DNA of 50,826 nt. Origin: Bryobacteraceae bacterium (lineage in GTDB: Bacteria > Acidobacteriota > Terriglobia > Bryobacterales > Bryobacteraceae). The stretch covers positions 1 to 50,826 of the forward strand of contig JASIAM010000274.1 of NCBI GenBank assembly GCA_030041985.1. The letters run 5' to 3'. The notes beneath the pieces are model-generated. The model saw only the letters and a list, made by a program, of their open reading frames with translations. It did no database searches and was not told the DNA's origin. The number at the start of each line of letters is the position of its first letter. Within the stretch, counting starts at the first letter, position 1. Shown here in pieces: positions 1 through 8,114 of the stretch. The translations under genes were made by a program, and so were the position numbers.

Positions 1-950
1 ACGGCAAGGAAATCCAGCAAGTAGCGCGGGAGTTGGGGGTCTCCATTCCCACCGTTACGAAGTGGCGCAGGCGCTTTGCACTGTGGGGGTTGAGGGGACT
101 GCGGGACCAGGCGCGGCCGGGCAAGCCGGTCAAGTATGACGCGGTGTTTCGCAACCGGGTGCTGGCCTTGCTGGAAGAGACACCGCCGCCCGGGATGTCC
201 CACTGGGACGGGCCGGCTGTGGCGGAAAAACTCGGCGCCAGCGTTCATGCCGTCTGGCGTGTTTTACGCCGCGAAGGAATCTATCTGCAAAGAAGGCGCA
301 GTTGGTGTGTGAGCACCGACAAGGAGTTCGCTCCCAAGGCTGCCGACGTGGTGGGGCTGTATCTGAATCCTCCGTTAAACGCCGTGGTTCTGAGCGTGGA
401 CGAAAAGCCGAGCATACAGGCAATCGAGCGGGCCTCGGGTTACGTGGAGACCGACAGCGGTAAAGTGGTGCGCGGGCTGAAGAGTACCTACAAGCGCCAC
501 GGGACGCTGAATCTCTTTGCCGCCCTCGAAGTCGGTACTGGCCAGGTAAGGACGAAGTTCACTGAGTTCAAGAAGCGGAAGGATTTTTGTGGGTTCCTGG
601 ATGGCGTGCTGGCCGAGCAACCGCAACACGCGGAGATCCACGTCATCCTGGATAACTACTCTCCGCACAAACGAAACGACGATTGGCTGGCGAAGTTCCA
701 TGGGCGCGTGCAATTTCATTTCACGCCCACCGCGGCCAGTTGGCTGAACCAGATTGAAATTGTGTTCAGTCTGCTGCAACGCAAGACACTCAACGGAGCA
801 AGCTTCAAAACCACAGATCAGCTGCGCGACGCCATTGAAGCCTTCTTCCGAAGGCACAATGAGCGCGCCAAGCCCTTCCGCTGGCGCAAGCGCGACGTCA
901 AGGGCAGTCAACTCAAAAATACAATTATTAATTTGCGCAATTAAGCACTA
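1..950 (+). mobile_element. IS630-family insertion sequence, left end outside window
   Basis: The element is recognised only by its transposase gene. The left terminal repeat lies outside the window and I could not define a right terminal inverted repeat. IS630/Tc1 elements target TA, and TA occurs just after the transposase stop (ctaGATAAcc around 949-956), so the right boundary given is approximate. No passenger gene is visible. Confidence 0.6.
3..944 (+). CDS. IS630-family transposase (5'-truncated by window edge)
   Basis: DDE transposase that cuts and pastes its own element. The frame is open from base 3 and reads through a helix-turn-helix (GKEIQQVARELGVSIPTV) before the first available start, a TTG at 33, so the true start is probably upstream of the window. 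Counting from that TTG, the catalytic triad is D123 (SVDEKP), D207 (VILDNYSPHK) and E242 (WLNQIEIVFS). The D207-E242 gap of 34 residues is the DD34E spacing of the IS630/Tc1 superfamily. The C-terminus looks complete, ending in a basic tail before TAA. No internal stop or frameshift is seen, so the enzyme may be active if the missing N-terminus is intact. Confidence 0.92.
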   Translation, partial: GKEIQQVARELGVSIPTVTKWRRRFALWGLRGLRDQARPGKPVKYDAVFRNRVLALLEETPPPGMSHWDGPAVAEKLGASVHAVWRVLRREGIYLQRRRSWCVSTDKEFAPKAADVVGLYLNPPLNAVVLSVDEKPSIQAIERASGYVETDSGKVVRGLKSTYKRHGTLNLFAALEVGTGQVRTKFTEFKKRKDFCGFLDGVLAEQPQHAEIHVILDNYSPHKRNDDWLAKFHGRVQFHFTPTAASWLNQIEIVFSLLQRKTLNGASFKTTDQLRDAIEAFFRRHNERAKPFRWRKRDVKGSQLKNTIINLRN

Positions 951-1245
951 GATAACCGGCTCGTCGGGACATCCAGTGCAAGAACAGCGCCACGGGTCAA
1001 AAAAATCCCGCAAGCTTCGAGGCTCCCGTTTATAGAAAACTTACGCGCAATCCAGGAGAACCGGAGTAAGTTGGTTTGTGCAGAGTGCGCCCGCGAAGAT
1101 ACTAAAAAGTGGAACTCGCATACTCCTGCAACGAAGCGCTCAGAGAGTTTGGCCGGTGCATACTATAACTGCCCGGGCACACCATAATCGGGCGCTGGGT
1201 CTATCGAGCTAAATACGGGCTAGGTTTCGAAGGAGAGAGATCTGG
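945..1245. other. Intergenic, no gene seen
   Basis: About 300 bases between the transposase and the stop of the sigma-54 activator, which is transcribed toward it. I see no convincing coding frame, tRNA or terminator. A short palindrome GCCCGGGC lies near 1171-1178. Part of this stretch may be the right end of the insertion sequence. Confidence 0.5.
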
Positions 1246-2310
1246 CTAGGATCGATCTGGGATCGAAAGCTCGACATCGCCTTTGGAATCTTCGGTTGCA
1301 ATCCGATTCTGCGACTGCCAACGGTGGAGTTTGTTCAAGAGCGACTTATAGCAGATGCCCAGACGGCGCGCAGCTTCTTTGCGATTCCAGTTGACTTCGT
1401 TCAAAGTCTGGAAGATTAATTCGCGCTGCGTCTTTTCGCTGGCATTGGCAGCCAGATCTTTCAACGACATAGCGAGGGACGAATTCCGCGAAGACGCAGC
1501 CACGGATACGTTCTGCTTTTTCTCTGTGAGATCGGCGAGCACGTGCTGAAGATCAGGAAGAATCAGAAAGCGCCTGACCGCATTTTCCAATTCGCGGACA
1601 TTGCCGGGCCAGTGGTAATTCTGAAAGGCCTCCAGTACTGGCGCAGGCAATTGTCTTACTGCGCTGGAGTAAGTGACGCCATAGCGCTCGATGAACTTCT
1701 CGCAAAGCGCGGGAATGTCCTCTTTGCGGTCGCGCAGGGGCGGGACTTCCAGCGTGATGACATTGAGGCGAAAATACAGATCCTCGCGTAATTCCCCGCT
1801 AGCCACCATGTCCTTCAGGTATCTGTTCGTGGCTGTGATAATTCGGGCTTCGGATGTTAAGCTATGAGTTCCCCCCAAACGGGAGTATTCTCCGTCTTGT
1901 AACACGTGCAGTAACTTGGCTTGTAACAACGAACTCATTTCCCCTATTTCGTCAAGCATGATGGTTCCGCGGCCGGCCAGCTCGAACTTACCCGGTTTTT
2001 CGCGCAAAGCCCCAGTGAAGGCCCCCCTTTCATGGCCGAATAACTCCGATTCCATCAAGTCCGCCGGCAGAGCGGCACAGTTGACTTTCACGAAAGGCTC
2101 CGAGCTCCGGTAGCGGGAATGGATGTACCGGGCAATCATCTCCTTACCGGCGCCGGATTCACCGAGAATCAGGATCGGCACATTGACCGGAGCGGCGCGG
2201 TCGCAAATGGCCTGGATTTGCAGCATCCGTTCGTTGGCGGTTTGAAAAGGATCTTCCGTTTCAGCACCCCGCAGCGGCTCGTCCCGCTCTGATTCCAGAA
2301 CCCGGATCAT
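1246..2310 (-). CDS. Sigma-54-dependent transcriptional activator, AAA+ plus Fis-type HTH, no receiver domain
   Basis: Enhancer-binding protein that would use ATP hydrolysis to open sigma-54 RNA polymerase promoters. Visible elements: Walker A GESGAGKE (residues 50-57), the sigma-54 contact loop GAFTGA (96-101), Walker B TIMLDE (116-121), arginine-finger region REDLYFRLNV, WPGNVREL, and a C-terminal Fis-type helix-turn-helix (NRKEAARRLGICYKSLLNKL) near residues 300-325. At 354 aa it lacks the N-terminal receiver of NtrC-type proteins, but the gene directly upstream encodes just a receiver and overlaps it by ATGA (2307-2310). The first ~17 residues look like the last helix of a receiver, so the pair may be a split NtrC-like gene (see findings). 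It is the last gene of a three-gene leftward operon. Confidence 0.93.
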   Translation of the reverse strand: MIRVLESERDEPLRGAETEDPFQTANERMLQIQAICDRAAPVNVPILILGESGAGKEMIARYIHSRYRSSEPFVKVNCAALPADLMESELFGHERGAFTGALREKPGKFELAGRGTIMLDEIGEMSSLLQAKLLHVLQDGEYSRLGGTHSLTSEARIITATNRYLKDMVASGELREDLYFRLNVITLEVPPLRDRKEDIPALCEKFIERYGVTYSSAVRQLPAPVLEAFQNYHWPGNVRELENAVRRFLILPDLQHVLADLTEKKQNVSVAASSRNSSLAMSLKDLAANASEKTQRELIFQTLNEVNWNRKEAARRLGICYKSLLNKLHRWQSQNRIATEDSKGDVELSIPDRS

Positions 2311-2654
2311 GGCATTTCCAGATCGACTTCCTCTACCGGTTTGACCAGGTAATCCAGAGCGCCCAGACGCATCGCCTGCACAACCGTGGGGATCTGCTTA
2401 TCTGCCGAGAGGACAATAGAAGGCACGCGAGCGCCGGTGCGGTTCATCTCGGCCAGCACATCAAGGCCGCATGCGCGCGGCATTCGGATATCCAGTAAGA
2501 GCAAAGAAGGCGGCACGCCATTACTTAGCCGCCGTAAGAACTGTTCGCCGGAATCAAAACATGACACACCGTAGCCTCGCATCGCAAGCAAGTCCGAAAG
2601 GTAAGTGCGAACCCCGGCATCATCGTCCACAACCCACACGGTAGAATTCTTCAC
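2307..2654 (-). CDS. Short response-regulator receiver domain protein
   Basis: Stand-alone CheY-like receiver, 115 aa. The acidic pair is in WVVDDD (D10-D11), the phospho-acceptor is D55 (LLLLDIRMP), the switch residue is S83 (IVLSAD) and the conserved lysine is K105 (LVKP). It stops 10 residues after K105, so most of helix alpha5 is missing; typical receivers run 10-15 residues further. Its stop overlaps the start of the sigma-54 activator (ATGA), and its own start overlaps the stop of the upstream kinase-like gene (ATGA at 2651-2654), implying tight translational coupling. It probably controls the adjacent AAA+ protein in trans, or is the N-terminal half of a formerly fused NtrC-like regulator. 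Confidence 0.9.
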   Translation of the reverse strand: MKNSTVWVVDDDAGVRTYLSDLLAMRGYGVSCFDSGEQFLRRLSNGVPPSLLLLDIRMPRACGLDVLAEMNRTGARVPSIVLSADKQIPTVVQAMRLGALDYLVKPVEEVDLEMP

Positions 2655-3325
2655 CCTAATAGCTCCACAGATCTGATTAATGGCAACTCACACATGATGC
2701 AGGAACATCCTTCGGTTTGGGTGGCATGAACCGTACCGCCATGTAACTGCCAGAGACCGGCAGGGCCTGAAAGGTCCGGTACTATATTGGCTATGCCATC
2801 CACAGGACAGGCTATTAGTTGCACGCCGATTCGGCCGTCCGATTCGGCCGCAGAGACCTTGATCAAGCCAGGGGAATTCGCGCGTTGCGCAACCGCTGCA
2901 ATGAAACCGCGGAGGGCCTGCGTGAGCTTGTCAGCATCGCCTGCCGTGATCATGGTTATGTCCGGGAGGTTTTGTTCGAGGGCGATGTTCTTACCCGCCA
3001 ACTGCGGAAGTATCTCCGCCAGCGCTTCCTGAAGCGCAGCATCAAGCTGGAAGGGCGCCAATTCCAATTTCGAATCGGTTGAAAAATCGGCGAGCTGCTG
3101 CAAGATGACCACCAGATGTTCGATATTTTCGAGCGCTAAGTTAAGATACCGCAAGGTATTTGCTGAGGAGTTATCCTGCGGCGACGCCAGTGTCATACGT
3201 AGATACCCGCGAGCCGTAAAGAGTGGGCCGGAGAGGCTATGACCCAAGTTGGACAACCAGTGTTCCCGAATTATTTCCAGGGCTTCCGAAGAGTTGAATG
3301 CAAACTTATCTACTCCCTGTTTCAC
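2651..3325 (-). CDS. Degenerate histidine kinase, possible Spo0B/ChpT-like phosphotransferase
   Basis: A 224-aa soluble protein with no membrane segment or sensor domain. Residues 20-75 look like a DHp dimerisation helix with a candidate phospho-histidine at H29 (LGHSLSGPLFTARGYL). The C-terminal half sits where a HATPase_c domain should be, but I cannot find the N-box asparagine or the DxGxG and GxGxG ATP-lid motifs; only a vague GPAGLWQLHGGTV stretch resembles the G2/end region. This resembles phosphotransferases such as Spo0B and ChpT, which keep the DHp fold and have a decayed ATPase. The start is GTG at 3323-3325 with a G-rich upstream sequence. It is the first gene of the operon with the receiver and the sigma-54 activator. 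The family call is an inference from motif placement. Confidence 0.7.
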   Translation of the reverse strand: MKQGVDKFAFNSSEALEIIREHWLSNLGHSLSGPLFTARGYLRMTLASPQDNSSANTLRYLNLALENIEHLVVILQQLADFSTDSKLELAPFQLDAALQEALAEILPQLAGKNIALEQNLPDITMITAGDADKLTQALRGFIAAVAQRANSPGLIKVSAAESDGRIGVQLIACPVDGIANIVPDLSGPAGLWQLHGGTVHATQTEGCSCIMCELPLIRSVELLG

Positions 3326-3709
3326 CTGAGGCCCCCACCCATTACTCGCAACAAAGCGACCTTATTTACGGTATCTTACTCAGGCTGACGCCGCAATCGC
3401 GGGCTAGCGTGTGGTGATACATCACAATATTTCTGCCGTAATGGAGGGTACCAGTTTCAGTTTGCATGTGGTTTTTTACTATTAGTGAATTAAACCACGA
3501 ATCTCTGCGGACAATTGTGTAACTTCAACCAGCAGATTGGCGTGCTCGTTGTACTGCGCACCTGAGCTCATGCCCACGGAATAGCAGGTTACATTCCAGT
3601 TGTTCCATGGACATCCGGCCACTCGGAAGCTGATGATCCTGGCATTTTGTGTGGGAAAGGAGACGATAGCCTCCCCATCGGGTATGGCGGGATCGGACGG
3701 ATTCGGTTC
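3326..3709. promoter_or_regulatory. Divergent intergenic region with a weak sigma-54-like site
   Basis: This 384-base region separates the leftward phosphotransferase/receiver/activator operon from the rightward hybrid kinase and should hold both promoters. At 3538-3553 (+) the sequence TGGCGTGCTCGTTGTA matches the -24/-12 sigma-54 layout (TGGCACG-N4-TTGCW) with GG at -24 but GT instead of the invariant GC at -12, so it is a weak candidate. An AAAGGAGA ribosome-site-like sequence is at 3656-3663. No other gene is convincing here. Confidence 0.3.
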
Positions 3710-6154
3710 ATGATTGGAAGGTTGGACTGCACGGAATACGCGGCTGCATTGCAGGAATATCTTGCCGGCAATCAAAAGCGCTCGCTCGATCGGGCGGCCG
3801 CCGCGGTGCGTAGCATTGTTGCGGGTTCACAAGGGCTGCGCTGGTTGACAGCCACGCACCAGAATGTCTTGACAGAGGCGTTGCAGTTGGCCAGCGATGG
3901 CATGCGGGAGGCAATTCTGGAACGAGCCGCCGTCTGTCTTGCCAGGAGCCTGTCGCCCTGCATATGCGAGACGAATGATTGGCCGGCAAGGGATCGCGGC
4001 GGTTCAGAAACCGTGGAAGCGCAGCTCCGCCGCCACAACGAAGAACTCATGGCAGCGCACCACAGTATAGAGCACGAGCGCAGCCGCTACCAGGAGCTTT
4101 TCGATTTCGCACCGGATGCCTACTTCGTAACCGGCATGGAGGGAGCCATCTGGGAGGCCAACACGGCGGCCGCCGCTCTGCTGCGCATGCCCCAGGAACT
4201 GCTGCGTGGGCAATCTCTGCACGAGTTTGTAGGCGAAGCATACCGCAGCGAGTTTCGGGGGCGGCTGCACGCGTTGCATGCCGGAGCGATTGAAAAAGTG
4301 GAGGATTGGGAAATCGCCCTCGTCCCACGGCACGGCGCGGCCATGCCCGCGGCTGTGACGGTTGTGGCGGAGCGGGCAGTTCCGGCGCCCATGGCGGGCT
4401 TACGCTGGCTCTTGCGCGATGTCACTGAACGCAAGCGGTTGGAGCATGAGAGGACTCGATGGCTGCTGAGCCGGGCGAAGGCCAAAGCCGCGCGGCGTTT
4501 CAAATTCCTGGCCGAAGCCAGCGCCCTGCTGGTGGGCCCGCAAGACGTGGAAGCCAGTTTGGCCAGCGTCGCTCGCTTGGCGGCTTCCTTCCTCCGCGGA
4601 TGGTGTTTCATCAGTATCGTCGAACCGGGCGGCGCGCTACGCCAACTGGAGGCAGCGCCTCCATCGCCAGAGTTTGAAGAAGTGTCCGAGAAACTGCGGG
4701 CACACTCTCTGTTTGATGGAAAGACCGAAGGGTTGCCGGAGGCGCCCTGTCAAATCGAAGCGCACCTGACGGAGTGGTATGACCGGGTGGCTGACAGCCC
4801 CGCGCACGCCGGACTGCTACGCCAGACCACTGGCCGTATGGCGACCATATTACCGTTGCGCCTGCACGAGCGGCTGGTTGGCTTGATGATGTTGGTGCGC
4901 ACCCTTGCTTCACGCCCAAACAACGCGGCCAATCGGGCGCTCGAAGAAGACCTGGCGCGGCGCTGCGCGTTGGCCCTGGAAAACGCCCGGTTGTATCGTG
5001 AGCTGGTAGCGCAGCGCGACAAGGCGGAAATCGCCAGCCGCACCAAAAGTGAGTTCGTGGCCGTCCTGGGCCACGAACTGCGCAATCCGCTGACTCCGAT
5101 CGTCGGATGGACGCGGAGGTTGAAACGCTACCCGGCTATAGCGGAGGATCCTACGCTGGCGGAAGGCCTTCTGGTTATGGAGAAGAACGCGTTGGTACTC
5201 ACTCGCCTGGCGGACGACTGCGCTGATTTGACCCGAATCTCCGAAGGTAAGTTTCGAATCGAGCACGGTCTGGTCGATATGAACCAGGTTGTGACCGCGG
5301 CGGCTGAGGGAATCCGCGGCATGGCTTCCGAACGAGGCCTAAGCCTGAGAATCGAGCTGGCGCCGGTACCAGTGGCAGTTGAAGGGGACGCGATACGGCT
5401 GGAGCAAGTGCTCGCCAACCTTCTGACCAATGCGGTCAAATACACCGAGAATGGTGGGCGCATCTCCATCCGCACAGCAGCGTTTGGCGAATACACGGAG
5501 GTCGAAATAACGGACACGGGGATCGGAATCGAGCCGGAGTATCTCGATCAGATTTTCGAGCCCTTCCGGCGGGGAGCCGCGTCCTGGCTCACGTCGAGAT
5601 CGGGACTGGGACTGGGACTTTCCATCGTACGCCGGATCGTGGAAACGCATGGAGGCAGGGTTTGGGCAGAGAGCACGGGATTGGGCTGCGGCAGTACGTT
5701 TCGGGTTCGCCTGCCGAGAGCAGCGCAGGCCATCTCCACGAGGCCTGCAGGCGCTAGCGCGGAGTGTGCCCAAGCCGTAACCAAGCGTTTGCGCATTCTT
5801 TTCGTTGAGGATTCAGCCGATATCGTGTTTCTGGTGAAGACCGGCCTGGAAAGCTTGGGCCACATAGTGGTGAACGCCAGTAACGGACGTGCGGCCCTGC
5901 AGATGATCCAGGCAGACACTCCGGACCTGCTCATTTCCGATATCAAAATGCCCTTCATGGACGGATATGAGCTCATTCGCACGATCCGCCGCGAGCCGGC
6001 ATTCCATGCAACGCCTGCCATCGCCTTGACAGGCTTCGGCGCGAAGGCGGAAATCGAAAGGGCGCGGGCAGCCGGGTTCGACTTATGCCTGACCAAGCCG
6101 GCCGAGACAGAACAGATCGCGGCCGCAATTAGGGAGCTCGCGGAGAGGGGCTAA
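3710..6154 (+). CDS. Hybrid sensor histidine kinase, PAS-GAF-HisKA-HATPase-REC
   Basis: Soluble hybrid kinase of about 815 aa. Order of parts (residues from this start): N-terminal helical region, PAS domain ~130-240 (YQELFDFAPDAYFVTGMEG), GAF-like domain ~265-420, HisKA with phospho-histidine H455 (GHELRNPL), HATPase_c with N-box NLLTNAVKYTENGG, DTGIGI and GLGLGLSIV lid motifs, and a C-terminal receiver with acceptor D744 (LLISDIKMPFMDG) and conserved Lys (LTKPAE). All catalytic motifs are present. I chose ATG 3710; an in-frame TTG at 3647 would add 21 residues of low-complexity sequence. It is divergent from the phosphotransferase/receiver/sigma-54 operon and is the obvious candidate phosphodonor. 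It converges on the aminotransferase with only three bases between. Confidence 0.93.
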   Translation: MIGRLDCTEYAAALQEYLAGNQKRSLDRAAAAVRSIVAGSQGLRWLTATHQNVLTEALQLASDGMREAILERAAVCLARSLSPCICETNDWPARDRGGSETVEAQLRRHNEELMAAHHSIEHERSRYQELFDFAPDAYFVTGMEGAIWEANTAAAALLRMPQELLRGQSLHEFVGEAYRSEFRGRLHALHAGAIEKVEDWEIALVPRHGAAMPAAVTVVAERAVPAPMAGLRWLLRDVTERKRLEHERTRWLLSRAKAKAARRFKFLAEASALLVGPQDVEASLASVARLAASFLRGWCFISIVEPGGALRQLEAAPPSPEFEEVSEKLRAHSLFDGKTEGLPEAPCQIEAHLTEWYDRVADSPAHAGLLRQTTGRMATILPLRLHERLVGLMMLVRTLASRPNNAANRALEEDLARRCALALENARLYRELVAQRDKAEIASRTKSEFVAVLGHELRNPLTPIVGWTRRLKRYPAIAEDPTLAEGLLVMEKNALVLTRLADDCADLTRISEGKFRIEHGLVDMNQVVTAAAEGIRGMASERGLSLRIELAPVPVAVEGDAIRLEQVLANLLTNAVKYTENGGRISIRTAAFGEYTEVEITDTGIGIEPEYLDQIFEPFRRGAASWLTSRSGLGLGLSIVRRIVETHGGRVWAESTGLGCGSTFRVRLPRAAQAISTRPAGASAECAQAVTKRLRILFVEDSADIVFLVKTGLESLGHIVVNASNGRAALQMIQADTPDLLISDIKMPFMDGYELIRTIRREPAFHATPAIALTGFGAKAEIERARAAGFDLCLTKPAETEQIAAAIRELAERG

Positions 6155-6157
6155 CCG

Positions 6158-7378
6158 CTACATCTGGCTTGCCAGGATGCCGTGCGAGCGCCGGGCGCAG
6201 TTTGCGGCGACGATGTCTTTGACGCAGGCCGCCACGTAGCGCACCTGGCTCTCGGCCATGGCGGGATAGAGCGGCAGCGATAATATCCGCTGATAGAGCC
6301 GCAGAGCGCGATCGCAGGCGCTCCTGCCAGGCGATATGCGGGCAAAGAACGGATGCAGTGGTATGGGAATAAAGTGCACGCTGGCGCCAATCGATCGGGA
6401 CACTTTCATCGAAGAACTGCGGCGCAAAGGTATAGCCAAAGAATTCAGATTGAGGCGCAGGACGTAAAGATGCCACGAGTGGCTGTTTCCTTCGCCTGGA
6501 GCCGGAGTCTCCACCTCCTCGACCCCGGCGAACTCCTGGTTGTAAATGCCGGCATACCGGCGCCGGATCTCGATGAAGCGTTCGAGCTTGCGCAACTGGT
6601 GAATGCCGATGGCGGCCTGCAGGTCGGTGAGATTATATTTGAAGCCCGTGTCCAGGACCTCGTAGTACCAATTACCGCGCCGCGTATAGCGGTTCCAGGC
6701 GTCTCGGCTCATTCCATGCAGCGAAAGCATGCGCATGCGAGAGGCCAGTGCGGCACGCGGAGTGACCACCATTCCGCCCTCGCCGGTGGTCATATTTTTG
6801 GTGGCGTAGAAACTGAAAGCCACCGCATCGCTTACATCATCGGCGCCATCGGAGGGCATGGAGCCAATCGGACGTCCTTCATAGCGGGAGCCGGCAGCGT
6901 GGGCGGCGTCCTCAATCACAAACAAGCCGTGCCGGCGGGCAAGCGCCCAGATGGCCCGCATGTCGCAAGGCAGACCGGCGAAGTGTACGGGAAGAATGGC
7001 GCGGGTATTCGGCGTTATGGCGCGGGCGATCTCCACCGGATCGATGTTGCCATCTTCTCCGATATCCGCTAACACGGGTTTAGCGCCGACATGGCGGATG
7101 GTGTGCACTGTCGAACAGAACGTGAGCGGAGTGGTGATCACTTCGTCGCTTTTCCCAAGGCCTAAAGCCGCCAGGGCCAGGTGAAGCGCGGCCGTGCAGG
7201 AACTGACCGCGACAGCCTGCGACGCGCCCACGTAGGCCCGGAACTCTTCTTCGAATTGGGCCGTTCGGGGACCGGTGGTCAGCCAGCCTGACCGTAAGGC
7301 TGCTTCGACTTCGCGCACTTCCTCGTCACCAATGGATGGCACATGAAAGGGAATGAAAGATTCGTTTGGGATCGTCAT
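6158..7378 (-). CDS. DegT/DnrJ/EryC1/StrS-family aminotransferase with an internal compensated frameshift
   Basis: PLP-dependent sugar aminotransferase of the type that makes amino sugars for surface polysaccharides. The Schiff-base lysine is K194 (FSFYATKNMTTGEGG), preceded by the EDAAHA cofactor motif (156-161). About 406 aa, a normal length. Residues ~315-328 (PLRRSSSMKVSRS) do not fit the family, which has a pattern like RaqFfdEL here. The neighbouring frame over the same DNA reads APQFFDES, which does fit. Two compensating one-base indels near 6400-6425 would explain this. Flanking sequence (SIGASVHFIPIPLHPFF) is good. It is the last gene after the NusG-like and sugar-transferase genes. 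A 12-bp palindrome CCCTAATTAGGG (7387-7398) overlaps the ribosome-site region. Confidence 0.9.
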   Translation of the reverse strand: MTIPNESFIPFHVPSIGDEEVREVEAALRSGWLTTGPRTAQFEEEFRAYVGASQAVAVSSCTAALHLALAALGLGKSDEVITTPLTFCSTVHTIRHVGAKPVLADIGEDGNIDPVEIARAITPNTRAILPVHFAGLPCDMRAIWALARRHGLFVIEDAAHAAGSRYEGRPIGSMPSDGADDVSDAVAFSFYATKNMTTGEGGMVVTPRAALASRMRMLSLHGMSRDAWNRYTRRGNWYYEVLDTGFKYNLTDLQAAIGIHQLRKLERFIEIRRRYAGIYNQEFAGVEEVETPAPGEGNSHSWHLYVLRLNLNSLAIPLRRSSSMKVSRSIGASVHFIPIPLHPFFARISPGRSACDRALRLYQRILSLPLYPAMAESQVRYVAACVKDIVAANCARRSHGILASQM

Positions 7379-7426
7379 GGGAATTACCCTAATTAGGGAC
7401 GGCCGGCACGCATTGGCCCCCGGCGG

Positions 7427-8114
7427 TCATCGGCTCAGGTCTCGCAGAATCCGTTCCCGGTCGAAACCGAGCGGGAAGAAACTGTAGCGCGCGGTCATCC
7501 AGAGCAGCTTGAGGTCGCTGCGCAGGCACCGTGACTGCTGATAACGCGCATTCAAGTGAAGTTTTTCGGGCAGGATCACAGCGCGGTAGTAGGCATCGCG
7601 ATCCGCAGCGGCGGCGAGGATCAATTCCTCATCACGGAATACCAGACTGGCCAGATCGGTAATCCCAGGCCGCGATTCCAAAATCCTGCACCAAAGCTCG
7701 TCGCCGGACCGCACGTACTCCGGAACCTCGGGGCGTGGTCCGATGAGACTCATCGTGCCCTCGAGCACGTTCATCAACTGAGGCAGTTCGTCGAGTTTGA
7801 ACGCCCTCAGCCAAGCGCCCACGTGCGTAACACGGGGGTCGCGCCGGGCGGTGATCGGCGAACCCTGGCTGCCCGCGCATGGTACGGAATTTCCGGATAA
7901 GGAAAGGCGCTCCATGTCTGCCAATCCGCTTTTGCCAGAAAAAAATCGGCCGCCCGTCCTCCATGGCGATCAGCAAAGCGATGAGAGCGAACAAAGGCGC
8001 AAGCAGCGCAAGGGCAATTAGCGCGCAGGAGGCATCCAAAACACGCCCTAGCCGCGCGGCGGCCGGCCCTTGTCCGGACATGCTGCGCCGCGCTTCACAA
8101 GTAAGAGCCGGCAT
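7427..8114 (-). pseudogene. Undecaprenyl-phosphate phosphoglycosyl transferase (sugar transferase), frameshifted
   Basis: Monotopic phosphoglycosyl transferase that starts exopolysaccharide assembly by loading a sugar phosphate on undecaprenyl phosphate. It is split over two frames. The 5' part has one hydrophobic helix (ALIALALLAPLFALIALLIA) and GRPIFFWQKRIGRHGAPF...RKFRTMRG; the 3' part resumes with SQGSPITARRDPRVT, the catalytic DE motif in AFKLDELPQLMNVL, and SLIGPRPEVPEYV. The shift falls at about 7865-7878; removing one base from the run after MRG restores one reading frame. Either a real mutation or an assembly error. The start is ATG 8114 (overlapping the NusG-like stop by 20 bases) or ATG 8081. 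It is of the short PglC-like type without the extra four-helix domain of WbaP. Confidence 0.82.

Noticed and set aside
3482-3775. Short leftward frame before the hybrid kinase
   Set aside because: No family signature, and it overlaps the hybrid kinase N-terminus and the probable promoter region.
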